A stretch of 64,000 bases of DNA from an uncultured Caulobacteraceae bacterium (GTDB lineage Bacteria; Pseudomonadota; Alphaproteobacteria; Caulobacterales; Caulobacteraceae), in NCBI GenBank assembly GCA_937138625.1, contig CAKZPF010000006.1:62001-126000 (forward strand), written 5' to 3'. The position numbers and the translations under genes were made by a program. This document shows, in pieces, positions 54,626 through 62,379 of this stretch. The notes under the pieces were generated by a model, which was given only the letters and a program-made list of their open reading frames with translations, ran no database searches and was not told the DNA's origin. The first letter of the stretch is position 1, and every line of letters begins with the position of its first letter.

Positions 54626-54753
54626 TGCGCGAAGAGGACCGTACACCCATCAAAAAAACGGGACCCAGGGAGATCGCCTAGTTTGTTGCGCTTTGGGCAG
54701 TTGGTGTTGCCACGATTCTCGCCGTCGGCGGCCTGATCAAGCTGGTGCTTTAG
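54625..54753 (+). pseudogene. DUF2474 small oxidase subunit with in-frame TAG
   Basis: A 42-residue frame beginning MREEDRTPIKKTGPREIA, then TAG at 54679-54681, then FVALWAVGVATILAVGGLIKLVL and TAG. DUF2474 proteins are single-helix partners of CIO-type CydAB, analogous to CydX. In that family a Trp normally stands before the F-x-x-W helix start, so TGG to TAG is the likely change. The remaining helix would not be made unless the amber codon is read through. It is too short to be noticed without checking after cydB. Confidence 0.75.
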
Positions 54754-54765
54754 GCGAGGTGGAGG

Positions 54766-54930
54766 ATGCAATCCCTTTCCAATTGGTCGCCGCGCCAGGC
54801 AATCAGAACACTGAATGCTCGTAAGAAGGAGTTGTTCTGGGCCTGGATCGCCTATCAGTCGATCAAGGGCCTGATCACCACATCGCTGATCTGGATCCCA
54901 CTCATCATGCTTTGGCTCGGACAAAAATAG
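54766..54930 (+). CDS. small single-helix membrane protein
   Basis: 54 residues starting MQSLSNWSPRQAIRTLNARK, with an amphipathic basic N-terminus and one membrane helix (GLITTSLIWIPLIMLWLG). The ATG directly follows GGAGG, so spacing is tight; the earlier GAGGTGG may serve instead. It lies between the DUF2474 remnant and the DUF2202 gene in the cydAB operon, suggesting an accessory or replacement small subunit of the oxidase. No family is recognised. Confidence 0.6.
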   Translation: MQSLSNWSPRQAIRTLNARKKELFWAWIAYQSIKGLITTSLIWIPLIMLWLGQK

Positions 54931-54940
54931 GAGGCTCAAT

Positions 54941-55474
54941 GTGACCTGCAACAAAAGACATCGCCGCCGTCGTCGGGCCGGGCTTTGCGCCGCTGCCGCG
55001 ATCGCGGCGAGCCCGGCAATAGCGCAGGCGGAGCTGCCCGCTTCAGTCGTTGAAGCCATGGATCTCGCCTTGGCCGATGAGCGCCAGGCCTTCCGGACTT
55101 ATACTGAAGTTCTCAACCAGTTTGGGGAGGTGCGCCCATTCAGCAATATCGTCCAGGCTGAAGCTCGCCATATCGAAGCGCTCCTGCGACTCTATGGCGT
55201 GTATGGGGCCACAGTTCCTGACGATCAAAGCAAAGCTGATCCGGATATCGGCGTGCTCGACCTCAAAGCTTTGTGCGCGAAGGGCGTTACCGCCGAGATC
55301 GAAAATATTCGTCTCTATGATGACGAGCTGATCCCGGCGGTTTCGGGCCATGCAGATATCGCATCAGTCTTCAAAAATTTGCGCAACGCGTCTGCCGACA
55401 GGCATCTGCCTGCGTTTCAGCGATGCGTTCATCGAGATGGCCGTCATGGTCCAAGTCTAAAAAGGAGCCAGTAA
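54941..55474 (+). CDS. DUF2202 ferritin-like exported protein
   Basis: A 177-residue protein starting at GTG (AGGAGG 6 nt upstream), with a basic N-region, a signal peptide ending in SPAIAQA and a ferritin-like four-helix region. ALADERQAFRTYTEVLNQFG and FSNIVQAEARHIEALLRLYG contain the E-x6-Y and E-x2-H metal ligands typical of DUF2202/rubrerythrin-like folds. It probably binds a di-iron centre in the periplasm. Translationally coupled to the next gene (TAATG). Confidence 0.75.
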   Translation: MTCNKRHRRRRRAGLCAAAAIAASPAIAQAELPASVVEAMDLALADERQAFRTYTEVLNQFGEVRPFSNIVQAEARHIEALLRLYGVYGATVPDDQSKADPDIGVLDLKALCAKGVTAEIENIRLYDDELIPAVSGHADIASVFKNLRNASADRHLPAFQRCVHRDGRHGPSLKRSQ

Positions 55475-55926
55475 TGACTTTCCGGAGATCCATAATCGCC
55501 ATGCTCTTCGCAGCGGGTCTCTCTGCATGCGGCGGCGCAGCGCCAACGGCCGCGGAAAACGAGGATGCGATGTTGACCATTATCACCAGTCCCGACCCGG
55601 AAACGCAGCTCATGGCTCTGGTTCTGACCCGCAGCGCCATGGAAGCTGGCGAACGTCCCCATATTTTGCTGTGCAGCGCTGGTGGCGATCTTGCTCTGGC
55701 AGATGCCCCCGCCAGCGCAACGGCCCCTCTTCAGCCAAAGGGTGCCAGTCCGCAGGGCCTCCTGAAAACGCTGATGGCTGACGGTGTTGGCGTGGATGTT
55801 TGCGCCATCTATTTGCCCAACCGTCCCTTTGGGGAGGAAGCGCTCTTAGACGGCGTCGGCGTCGCGAAACCCGATGAGATGGGCGCGCGGATTGCTGCAC
55901 CTGGCGAAACCATTCTGAGCTTCTGA
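55474..55926 (+). CDS. DsrE-like lipoprotein
   Basis: A 150-residue protein with a lipoprotein signal (LFAAGLSAC) and a DsrE/TusD-like domain: IITSPDPETQLMALVLTRSA, HILLCSAGGDLAL and ASPQGLLKTLMADGVGVDVCAIYLPNR. DsrE proteins carry sulfane sulfur on a Cys; C at about residue 66 or C110 could do so. A membrane-anchored periplasmic sulfur carrier would fit the sulfide-oxidation cargo. Confidence 0.8.
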   Translation: MTFRRSIIAMLFAAGLSACGGAAPTAAENEDAMLTIITSPDPETQLMALVLTRSAMEAGERPHILLCSAGGDLALADAPASATAPLQPKGASPQGLLKTLMADGVGVDVCAIYLPNRPFGEEALLDGVGVAKPDEMGARIAAPGETILSF

Positions 55927-56423
55927 TCAGCATCGCCCGCCTGTTTTCTTTCTCACTGCTCGGTCTCGGCATCTTGGCGGGCATCGTCGGAACGCTGGCT
56001 GCGACCCATCAGGGGCCATCACAGGTAGTCTCTGATTCCCATGACGCTCCGCATAGGGAGGATGGCCGTACAGTAATCGCATTCACGACGCAGGAGCGCG
56101 CACATATAAGCGCGGAGATGCTCGCCTTCCTACAAGGCGCCGAGTCGATTTCCTATGGGTTTGCCGAACAAGACCGCGCGTTGATCGGCGAGGCGGCGCG
56201 TGAGCTGTCGCGCGGGGCGGGCGATCCGCTCGGGGCGAGCATCAGAGCCAAAGCGCCAGAAGGGTTTGTCAGCCTTTCTCGTGGCCTGCGCAGTGACTTC
56301 GGAGAACTCGCCGCGCTTTCCGAAACGGCCGAGTTCTCTGACCTGCAGCTTCGGTTTTCGACGACTATGGGCCGATGCGTCGCGTGCCATGGAACGTATC
56401 GCAGCGACGGAAGCGCGCCATAG
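55923..56423 (+). CDS. c-type cytochrome (C-terminal CxxCH)
   Basis: About 166 residues with a hydrophobic N-terminal segment (LFSFSLLGLGILAGIVGT) that looks like a signal or anchor, a helical body and a single heme site GRCVACHGTY near the C-terminus, the layout of cytochrome c' -like proteins. The start is uncertain: no ATG or GTG is available, and CTG 55923 (overlapping the previous TGA) or TTG 55974 must be used. Four-helix cytochromes c' bind NO, consistent with the NsrR regulator nearby. Confidence 0.65.
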   Translation: MISIARLFSFSLLGLGILAGIVGTLAATHQGPSQVVSDSHDAPHREDGRTVIAFTTQERAHISAEMLAFLQGAESISYGFAEQDRALIGEAARELSRGAGDPLGASIRAKAPEGFVSLSRGLRSDFGELAALSETAEFSDLQLRFSTTMGRCVACHGTYRSDGSAP

Positions 56424-56546
56424 ATTTTATCAATAGCGTGCCTCGGCATTATCTATTCGATTAGTGTTATTTTCTATGCTACTTTTATTAGGGCGATGTT
56501 TCGCCCTGATGCTGGATCGTTCAAACCCTCGAATTAGGAGTACACT

Positions 56547-57176
56547 ATGTCCCTCAGAATTGGCGAAACCGCCCCAAACTTCACCATCCCGACAACAAAA
56601 GGTGAGATCACATTTCACGACTGGATCGGTGACAGCTGGGTCTTCTTCTTCAGTCACCCGGCTGACTTCACTCCAGTCTGCACGACGGAAATGGGTCGCA
56701 CAGCTCAGCTGTCCCAGGAATTTGTTAATCGCAATACGAAGCCGCTGGGTCTCTCGACGGATACAGTCGAGGAGCACATCAAATGGATCGACGATGTAAA
56801 TGACACGCAGAATACCGATCTAGCGTTTCCGATCGTCGCCGATGCCGATCACAAGGTGGCGCAGCTCTATGACATGATCCATCCCGGTGAGAGTGAAACC
56901 GCTGCCGTACGTTCGGTCTTCATCATCGACCCGAATAAGAAAATTCGTCTGACCATGAACTATCCAATGAGTGTCGGCCGGAACTTCGACGAAATCCTGC
57001 GCGTCATCGACGCCCTTCAGACCGGCGACAAACACGGCGTCGCAACGCCTGCCGACTGGCTTCCCGGCGGTAAAGTGATCATCCCGCCATCGGTCACCAA
57101 TGTAGAGGCCAGCGCGAAGTTCCCGCAAGGCTGGGACGAGCTGCGTGCGTACTTGCGCTTCACCGAAGTCAAATAG
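56547..57176 (+). CDS. 1-Cys peroxiredoxin (Prx6 family)
   Basis: A 209-residue peroxiredoxin with HPADFTPVC (C45) and the Prx6 C-terminal region (YPMSVGRNFDEILRVIDALQ, then PGGKVIIPPSVTN). C45 is the only cysteine, so this is a true 1-Cys enzyme needing an external thiol. It is the last gene before the right end of the element. AT-rich upstream DNA with TAGGAG before the ATG suggests its own promoter. It resembles, but is not a copy of, the peroxiredoxin at 45954. Confidence 0.93.
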   Translation: MSLRIGETAPNFTIPTTKGEITFHDWIGDSWVFFFSHPADFTPVCTTEMGRTAQLSQEFVNRNTKPLGLSTDTVEEHIKWIDDVNDTQNTDLAFPIVADADHKVAQLYDMIHPGESETAAVRSVFIIDPNKKIRLTMNYPMSVGRNFDEILRVIDALQTGDKHGVATPADWLPGGKVIIPPSVTNVEASAKFPQGWDELRAYLRFTEVK

Positions 57177-57269
57177 CTGCTTGGAAAATGGCGCTGGATG
57201 GCTCTCTATCCGGCGTCAAACTTTTTCCGAATAATGCTGCCTACGAATGATTTGATATGGTTTAGAGCG

Positions 57270-57295
57270 GTTCGAATCGCGCGGTCGCTTCGAAC
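57270..57295. repeat. inverted repeat near the right end
   Basis: GTTCGAA-TCGCGCGGTCGC-TTCGAAC, perfect 7-bp arms with a 12-nt GC-rich spacer. It may terminate the peroxiredoxin transcript or help organise the attachment site. The interval 57177-57567 (391 bp) has no gene; it holds this repeat, the arm-type repeats and attR. Confidence 0.45.
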
Positions 57296-57311
57296 TTGGA
57301 TGCGAGTTTGG

Positions 57312-57347
57312 TTTGGGCCATAAATTTACCAGAACTTGGGCCATAAT
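57312..57347 (+). promoter_or_regulatory. right pair of integrase arm-type repeats
   Basis: TTTGGGCCATAAA (57312-57324) and CTTGGGCCATAAT (57335-57347), 23 bp apart, the same spacing as at the left end. The second lies in TACCAGAACTTGGGCCATAA, nearly identical to the left-end TGCCAGAATTTGGGCCATAA. About 60-95 bp separates them from the attR core, as expected for arm sites of a tyrosine recombinase. Confidence 0.6.
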
Positions 57348-57407
57348 TTGAACGATCTAATTTATTACTACGTTGTTTTTATTGTTTGTTTTTTCTATTT
57401 TGGAGCG

Positions 57408-57421
57408 CATCGCCCGCTCCA
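57408..57421 (+). repeat. attR core
   Basis: CATCGCCCGCTCCA, identical to the end of tRNA-Gly at 12455-12468, here not part of a tRNA. The bases after it (ATTCTTTCC) also resemble those after attL (GATTTCTTT). Chromosomal gene content resumes after this point. Confidence 0.9.
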
Positions 57422-57567
57422 ATTCTTTCCCACACACGCATTCGAACGAACAACAAACATAAACCCGAGTTCGCGGTGACTGTACCCTATTCAGGCTATG
57501 GGCTCTTGTTATAACAAAACGCCCAGGGCCGAGTGATCAGGCCTTAAGTTGTGAAGGAGTCGCCTCA

Positions 57568-59103
57568 ATGCCAGCCTTACGTCTGATTTTAGGCGATCAG
57601 CTCAGTACACAGTTGGCCAGTTTGCGCGATGCGGACCCTAAAGCTGATACGATCTTGATGTGCGAGGTGCGAGAAGAGGCCACCTATGTTCGCCATCACA
57701 AAAAGAAAATCGCCCTGCTGTTTTCCGCCATGCGGCATTTTGCCAAAGCTCTGCGGGCTCAGGGGTTTACTGTGCGTTATGTCCCCCTCACCGACCCCGA
57801 TAACACCCACAGTTTTGAAGGCGAGGTCAAGCGCGCCCTTCAGGCCAATGCATATGACCGGCTGGTGCTGACCCACCCCGGCGAGGTTCGTGTGCTGCAG
57901 ATGATGCAGGCGTGGCGCGAGGCTTTGGAGATTGATGTCGAGATCCGCGAAGATGATCGTTTTCTTTGCCCCTTGAATGATTTTGCCCAGTGGGCCGAGG
58001 GCCGCAAAGAGCTGCGCATGGAATTTTTTTATCGCGAGATGCGCAAACGCCACGACATCTTGATGGATAGTGGCAAGCCCGTGGGCGGCAAGTGGAATTA
58101 CGATCAAGACAACCGCAAACCGCCCAAGGATGGCCTGACCATTCCGCCGCCCACACGCTTTGAGCCGGACGAAATCACCCAAGAGGTTCTGTCATTGGTG
58201 GCAGACGAGTTCGGTGATCATTTTGGCACCCTTGAGCCCTTTGCCTATGCCGTCACCGCCGAGCAAGCCCAGACAGTGCTGTCAGAGTTTATTGAACACC
58301 GCCTGCCGAAATTTGGTGACTTCCAGGATGCTATGATCAGTGGCGAGCCCTGGATGTTTCACGCGCATATCAGTTTTTACTTAAATTGTGGATTGCTGAG
58401 TCCTGATACCTGTATCGCTGACGCTATCAAAGCTTATGAAAGGGGGCATGCCCCCTTGAACGCGGTCGAGGGCTTTGTGCGGCAAATTTTGGGCTGGCGG
58501 GAATTCGTGCGCGGTCTCTATTGGCTGAAAATGCCAGACTATGCCCAGCAAAACGCGCTAGGCGCCGATCGCCCATTGCCCTGGTTTTACTGGGACGGCA
58601 AGACCGAGATGAACTGTCTGCGCCAGTGCATCCACGAGACCCGGGATCACGCCTATGCCCACCACATTCAACGCCTGATGGTTTTGGGCAATTTTGCCCT
58701 GCTGGCGGGCCTTGACCCGCGCGAGGTCAATGAATGGTATCTGATCGTCTATGCTGATGCCTATGAATGGGTCGAGTTGCCCAACGTCACCGGCATGGTG
58801 CTGTATGCTGATGGTGGGGTGTTGGCCAGCAAGCCCTATGCGGCTGGCGGCAGCTACATCAACAAGATGTCTGATTACTGCCAAGACTGCCGTTATGACG
58901 TGAAGGAAAAAACCGGCAAAACGGCTTGCCCTTTTAATTATCTCTATTGGGATTTTCTGGCCCGCCACCAAGAGACCCTGGGCAACAATCCGCGCCTAGG
59001 GATGGTCTATCGGACATGGGAGCGGTTTGATGCCGATCACAAACAGGCGGTCAGGGCCTCGGCGCAAGCGTTTTTTCAGCGCCTAGAGGCCTCAGAAGTA
59101 TAA
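57568..59103 (+). CDS. iron-sulfur (6-4) photolyase / cryptochrome (FeS-BCP, PhrB-like)
   Basis: A 511-residue photolyase-related protein beginning LRLILGDQLSTQLASL. It has the antenna alpha/beta domain (1-130) and the helical FAD domain. Four cysteines at 350, 438, 441 and 454 (MNCLRQC, DYCQDC, TACP) match the 4Fe-4S ligands of Agrobacterium PhrB. Such enzymes repair (6-4) photoproducts with blue light. The first gene to the right of the mobile element; it is convergent with the DUF3429 gene. Confidence 0.92.
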   Translation: MPALRLILGDQLSTQLASLRDADPKADTILMCEVREEATYVRHHKKKIALLFSAMRHFAKALRAQGFTVRYVPLTDPDNTHSFEGEVKRALQANAYDRLVLTHPGEVRVLQMMQAWREALEIDVEIREDDRFLCPLNDFAQWAEGRKELRMEFFYREMRKRHDILMDSGKPVGGKWNYDQDNRKPPKDGLTIPPPTRFEPDEITQEVLSLVADEFGDHFGTLEPFAYAVTAEQAQTVLSEFIEHRLPKFGDFQDAMISGEPWMFHAHISFYLNCGLLSPDTCIADAIKAYERGHAPLNAVEGFVRQILGWREFVRGLYWLKMPDYAQQNALGADRPLPWFYWDGKTEMNCLRQCIHETRDHAYAHHIQRLMVLGNFALLAGLDPREVNEWYLIVYADAYEWVELPNVTGMVLYADGGVLASKPYAAGGSYINKMSDYCQDCRYDVKEKTGKTACPFNYLYWDFLARHQETLGNNPRLGMVYRTWERFDADHKQAVRASAQAFFQRLEASEV

Positions 59104-59109
59104 CCCCCA

Positions 59110-59565
59110 CTAGATCCAACCGATCAAACCCAATAGGCACAAAACCACCACCGAGGTCACACACAACCGCAACCGCCAATATCCCGCCGTGATCACACCC
59201 TGCTGATAGAGCCAGCCATCAATGGACAAAATGGCCAAAAACACGGCAGCCTGGAGCCATAGCCCATAGACCACCGGCAGGACCAAAACCGCACCCCAAG
59301 CCAACAGGGTTAGGACATTGCTGAGGACCACAATCACCACACCAGGGCGGACAGAACGGTATACCACCGCGCCCCATTGCACACCAGACATAAAGGCCGC
59401 AATCACGGCCCCATAACTGAGAGTCATGGCCAGGAGGTCCAGATCGACAACGGGCACACGGTGTCCGGACAACACCCCAACACCCCCGATCAAAAACGGA
59501 ACGACACCCAAAATCGCCAGCACCCACATAACCATCAGTGTGGAGGGTCGGGGTATGTTAAGCAT
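59110..59565 (-). CDS. DUF3429 membrane protein
   Basis: A 151-residue protein with five hydrophobic segments and the DUF3429 pattern AMTLSYGAVIAAFMSGVQWG. Function unknown; it is often found near photolyase or cryptochrome genes. It is the last gene of a small minus-strand group with DUF2256 (gap 1 bp) and the DCC-family gene. It may belong to a light or stress response with the convergent photolyase. Confidence 0.85.
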   Translation of the reverse strand: MLNIPRPSTLMVMWVLAILGVVPFLIGGVGVLSGHRVPVVDLDLLAMTLSYGAVIAAFMSGVQWGAVVYRSVRPGVVIVVLSNVLTLLAWGAVLVLPVVYGLWLQAAVFLAILSIDGWLYQQGVITAGYWRLRLCVTSVVVLCLLGLIGWI

Positions 59566-59566
59566 T

Positions 59567-59725
59567 TCAGACCTTTCTTGGGGACCTTGGATGACGACGG
59601 CAACGCTCAGAACAGTACTTTACCTCATCCCATACCTTTGCCCATTTTTTACGCCATGAAAACGGCCGTTGACACACAGGGCACGTTTTATGGGCCTTGT
59701 CTTCAGGCTTGCGCATCTTGGCCAT
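59567..59725 (-). CDS. DUF2256 zinc-ribbon-like protein
   Basis: A 52-residue basic protein starting MAKMRKPEDKAHKTCPVCQR, with CPVC and YCSERCRR forming a likely zinc site and FSWRKKWAKVW between. DUF2256 is regularly encoded beside FeS photolyases. The short ATG at 59725 is chosen; longer forms extend through the upstream DCC gene. Confidence 0.85.
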   Translation of the reverse strand: MAKMRKPEDKAHKTCPVCQRPFSWRKKWAKVWDEVKYCSERCRRHPRSPRKV

Positions 59726-59727
59726 GA

Positions 59728-60105
59728 TTATGACTGGGAGGGCGTCTTGAGTGCCGCCTGACAGTGAGACAATCGAGAAAACCGCCAGCGTGCAAACAGG
59801 ACGTAAAAACCCTGCGCCACTTGGCGGATACCCGGTAACCCCACAAATTTGCCCAACCACCGCCAGCGGGGCAATCTGCGCCAGATCACCAGAAAGGCCC
59901 CGACACCCACATGCATATGCCCCTCAGGGTCCTGGACATGAAGTTGGCTTAACCCATCAGCCAAAGCATAGCCCTGGGTGGTAAAAGGGCTGGCATCTTC
60001 AGTGAGGTCGCACCAAGTAAACTGCCCCTTGGGCGCAATGGATTTATAATGGGCGATTTCCCGCCGACACAAACCACATTTGCCATCATAAAAGACTCTA
60101 ATCAT
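59728..60105 (-). CDS. DCC-family (DUF393) thiol oxidoreductase-like protein
   Basis: A 125-residue protein with the N-terminal YDGKCGLCRREI motif (CxxC) of the DUF393/DCC family and a hydrophobic C-terminal part containing RRLPRWRWLGKFVGLPGIRQ. The thioredoxin-like CxxC suggests disulfide chemistry; the substrate is unknown. It is the first of three genes on the minus strand (with DUF2256 and DUF3429). Confidence 0.88.
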   Translation of the reverse strand: MIRVFYDGKCGLCRREIAHYKSIAPKGQFTWCDLTEDASPFTTQGYALADGLSQLHVQDPEGHMHVGVGAFLVIWRRLPRWRWLGKFVGLPGIRQVAQGFYVLFARWRFSRLSHCQAALKTPSQS

Positions 60106-60124
60106 TGGACCCCTGACCGGGGGC

Positions 60125-61726
60125 TTAGCCCTCGTATTTGCGGATCTCTCCGGATTTCAGACGTTCAAAATAGGATGTGACCTCGCGCTTGACGATGGGC
60201 ATCAACACATAAAGACCGATGATGTTGGCCACCGCCATGGCGAAAATCATCGCGTCCGAGAAATCAATCACCGCGCCCAAACTGGCGGCGGCACCGACCA
60301 CAACAAAGCCGCAGAACATCAGCTTGAAGCTCAGCTCGGATTTCTTGCTTTCCCCAAACATAAAGGTCCAGGCCTTTAGCCCATAGTATGACCACGAAAT
60401 CATGGTCGAGAAAGCAAACATCACCACCGCCAAGGCCAGCACATACGGAAACCACGTAAACGCTGAAGCAAAAGCCGCCGAGGTCAGGCCCACACCCGAA
60501 AGACCATCAACGGTCGCAATTTGACCACCATCAATCACATAGCGCCCGGTTTCCGGATCCGTCAGCAACACGCCAGAAATCACAATCACCAAGGCCGTCA
60601 TGGTGCAGACGACGACGGTATCGATAAAGGGCTCTAGCAAGGCCACGATCCCCTCGGTGGCGGGCTCCTTGGTGCGCACCGCCGAGTGGGCAATGGCCGC
60701 CGAGCCCACACCGGCCTCGTTGGAAAAGGCCGCGCGCCGGAAGCCCTGGATCAAGGCCCCCACGGCCCCACCGGCAATGCCCGCGCCCGTGAAGGCCCCA
60801 TTGATAATTTGGCCAAAGGCCCAGCCGATCATATCCGCATTGGCCGCGATGATGATGATGGCCGAGGCCACATAAATCACCCCCATCACCGGCACCAGCT
60901 TTTCCGTGACACGGGCAATCGAACGAATGCCACCAATGATCACGGCAAAAACAATGGCCGCCATCACCAGGCCGGTGATCCAGCCACGACCATCCAACAG
61001 ACTGCCCTCGCCGCCGGTGATGGCCACCAGCTGCGCGTGCGCCTGGTTGGCTTGGAACATGTTGCCGCCGCCCAGGGCCCCACCGATACAAAAGATGGCA
61101 AAGATGGTGGCCAAAACCTTGCCCAGCGGCACACCCCGTTCTTCAAAACCCTTGGTGATATAATACATGGGCCCGCCCGAGACGGTGCCGTCTTTGTATT
61201 CATTGCGGTATTTCACCGCGAGTGTGCACTCCGTGAATTTTGTGGCCATGCCCAACAGGCCCGCAACAATCATCCAAAAGGTGGCCCCCGGCCCGCCAAT
61301 GCTGACAGCCACGGCCACACCAGCAATATTTCCCAAGCCCACGGTGCCCGACAAGGCGGTGGCAAGCGCCTGAAAGTGGCTGACCTCGCCCGCATCATTG
61401 GGGTCGGAGTAATCCCCCCGAACCAAAGCAATGGCGTGACCAAAGGCCTTGACCTGGATAAAGCCAAAATAAAGCGTAAAGATCAAAGCCGCCATCACCA
61501 GCCACAACACAATCCAGGGAAAATCTGTACCCGGCAGCGGGGCGAAAATCCCCGCCACGAACCAACCCGTCGAGGCGGCAAAGATGGAATTGATCTTGGC
61601 GTCCAGAGTCTCGGCCTGGGCCAAACTGGGCAGCAGGCTTGCGAGCCAAACCATCACAGCCAGCGCCCCCAAACGATGCATGGGGCCAAATCGTACTGAG
61701 CGTGCAGATCTATGCGTGGCGGTCAT
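60125..61726 (-). CDS. alanine/glycine:cation symporter (AGCS family)
   Basis: A 533-residue permease with an N-terminal signal-like helix, about ten to eleven further membrane helices and the AGCS signatures [28 protein letters not shown] and [16 protein letters not shown]. It takes up alanine or glycine with Na+ or H+. Start at ATG 61726, which has GGAGG 7 nt upstream. The universal stress protein gene lies just upstream and may be co-transcribed. Confidence 0.92.
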   Translation of the reverse strand: MTATHRSARSVRFGPMHRLGALAVMVWLASLLPSLAQAETLDAKINSIFAASTGWFVAGIFAPLPGTDFPWIVLWLVMAALIFTLYFGFIQVKAFGHAIALVRGDYSDPNDAGEVSHFQALATALSGTVGLGNIAGVAVAVSIGGPGATFWMIVAGLLGMATKFTECTLAVKYRNEYKDGTVSGGPMYYITKGFEERGVPLGKVLATIFAIFCIGGALGGGNMFQANQAHAQLVAITGGEGSLLDGRGWITGLVMAAIVFAVIIGGIRSIARVTEKLVPVMGVIYVASAIIIIAANADMIGWAFGQIINGAFTGAGIAGGAVGALIQGFRRAAFSNEAGVGSAAIAHSAVRTKEPATEGIVALLEPFIDTVVVCTMTALVIVISGVLLTDPETGRYVIDGGQIATVDGLSGVGLTSAAFASAFTWFPYVLALAVVMFAFSTMISWSYYGLKAWTFMFGESKKSELSFKLMFCGFVVVGAAASLGAVIDFSDAMIFAMAVANIIGLYVLMPIVKREVTSYFERLKSGEIRKYEG

Positions 61727-61759
61727 GACGACGCCTCCTGAGGTTGCAGTGGATTTCAC

Positions 61760-62203
61760 TTAAGGAACGATGGTGACGGGGATGGTGGCCTCGATGGCCA
61801 ATTTGTGCGCCACACCACCAAACAAACGCCGCTTTAAATCGCGTCTGCCCGTGCGGCCAATCAGAATGTGATTGGCGTTTAGGTCCTCGGCCATATCGTT
61901 GATCAGCTCGGCGGCGTCACCGTGCTTGCAAAAGGCTTCGGCTTGGAACCCGTCGGCTTTTAAATCATCCAGCGCCGGGTTGAGGATCTGGGTAAAGGCG
62001 CCGTCGACCTCTTCCTTTTTGCGCTGATGGCGCAGTGCATTTTCTTGGGGCGTTTGGAACTTATAGGGGGACCATTCCACCACGGTGATCAAGACAATCT
62101 TGCAATCCTCTTTGCCCATGCACTGGGCCATATCCTTGGCCACCGCCAAGGCCTTGTGGCTTTCCCCGGATCCATCCAGGCCGACAACGATATGTCTGGT
62201 CAT
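61760..62203 (-). CDS. universal stress protein (UspA family)
   Basis: A 147-residue protein with HIVVGLDGSGESHKALAVA at the start and the ATP-binding loop ILIGRTGRRDLKRRLFGGVA (G-x2-G-x9-G type) before the final IPVTIVP strand. A complete single Usp domain. Start at ATG 62203 rather than 62239, because the extra residues are not family-like. The 176 bp to the divergent gene at 62380 show nothing recognisable. Confidence 0.92.
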   Translation of the reverse strand: MTRHIVVGLDGSGESHKALAVAKDMAQCMGKEDCKIVLITVVEWSPYKFQTPQENALRHQRKKEEVDGAFTQILNPALDDLKADGFQAEAFCKHGDAAELINDMAEDLNANHILIGRTGRRDLKRRLFGGVAHKLAIEATIPVTIVP

Positions 62204-62379
62204 ACTGCCCCCTCTGACATTTTGCCCTCTATAAACCATGCTTTGGACAAAGGTTCAAATCACGGTCGGCGCAGGGTCTCGATCATGGTCACACAAAGGC
62301 GCTGGACAGGGCCCACAGGACCCCCGCATACTGCCCTCCACGCTGGCCACGCGCGAAACCGCAACACAAGGGATCTCAT

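Larger units (their letters stand above)
12469..57421 (+). mobile_element. integrative and conjugative element (degenerate, trb type) in tRNA-Gly
   Basis: A 44,953-bp insertion between attL and attR with a tyrosine integrase at the left end, a complete trb mating-pair operon and traG, ardA, a defence block (hipBA, WYL regulator, sbcDC, qatABCD) and a sulfide/redox cargo. Relaxase, lytic transglycosylase, TraF-type peptidase and replication/partition genes, normal in such elements, are absent. parB and hsdR are fused fragments and the integrase has an in-frame stop. Taken together it looks like an ICE that can no longer transfer by itself. Base usage differs from the flanks, which are richer in GGCC and TTG leucine codons. 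Confidence 0.9.

Noticed and set aside
57177-57260. Weak hairpin GCTGGAT/ATCCGGC after the last peroxiredoxin as a terminator
   Set aside because: Imperfect stem and no T-tract; not strong enough to list as a terminator.
12469-57421. CRISPR array, rRNA operon or insertion sequence inside the element
   Set aside because: I saw no regularly spaced repeats, rRNA sequence or transposase gene in the window.
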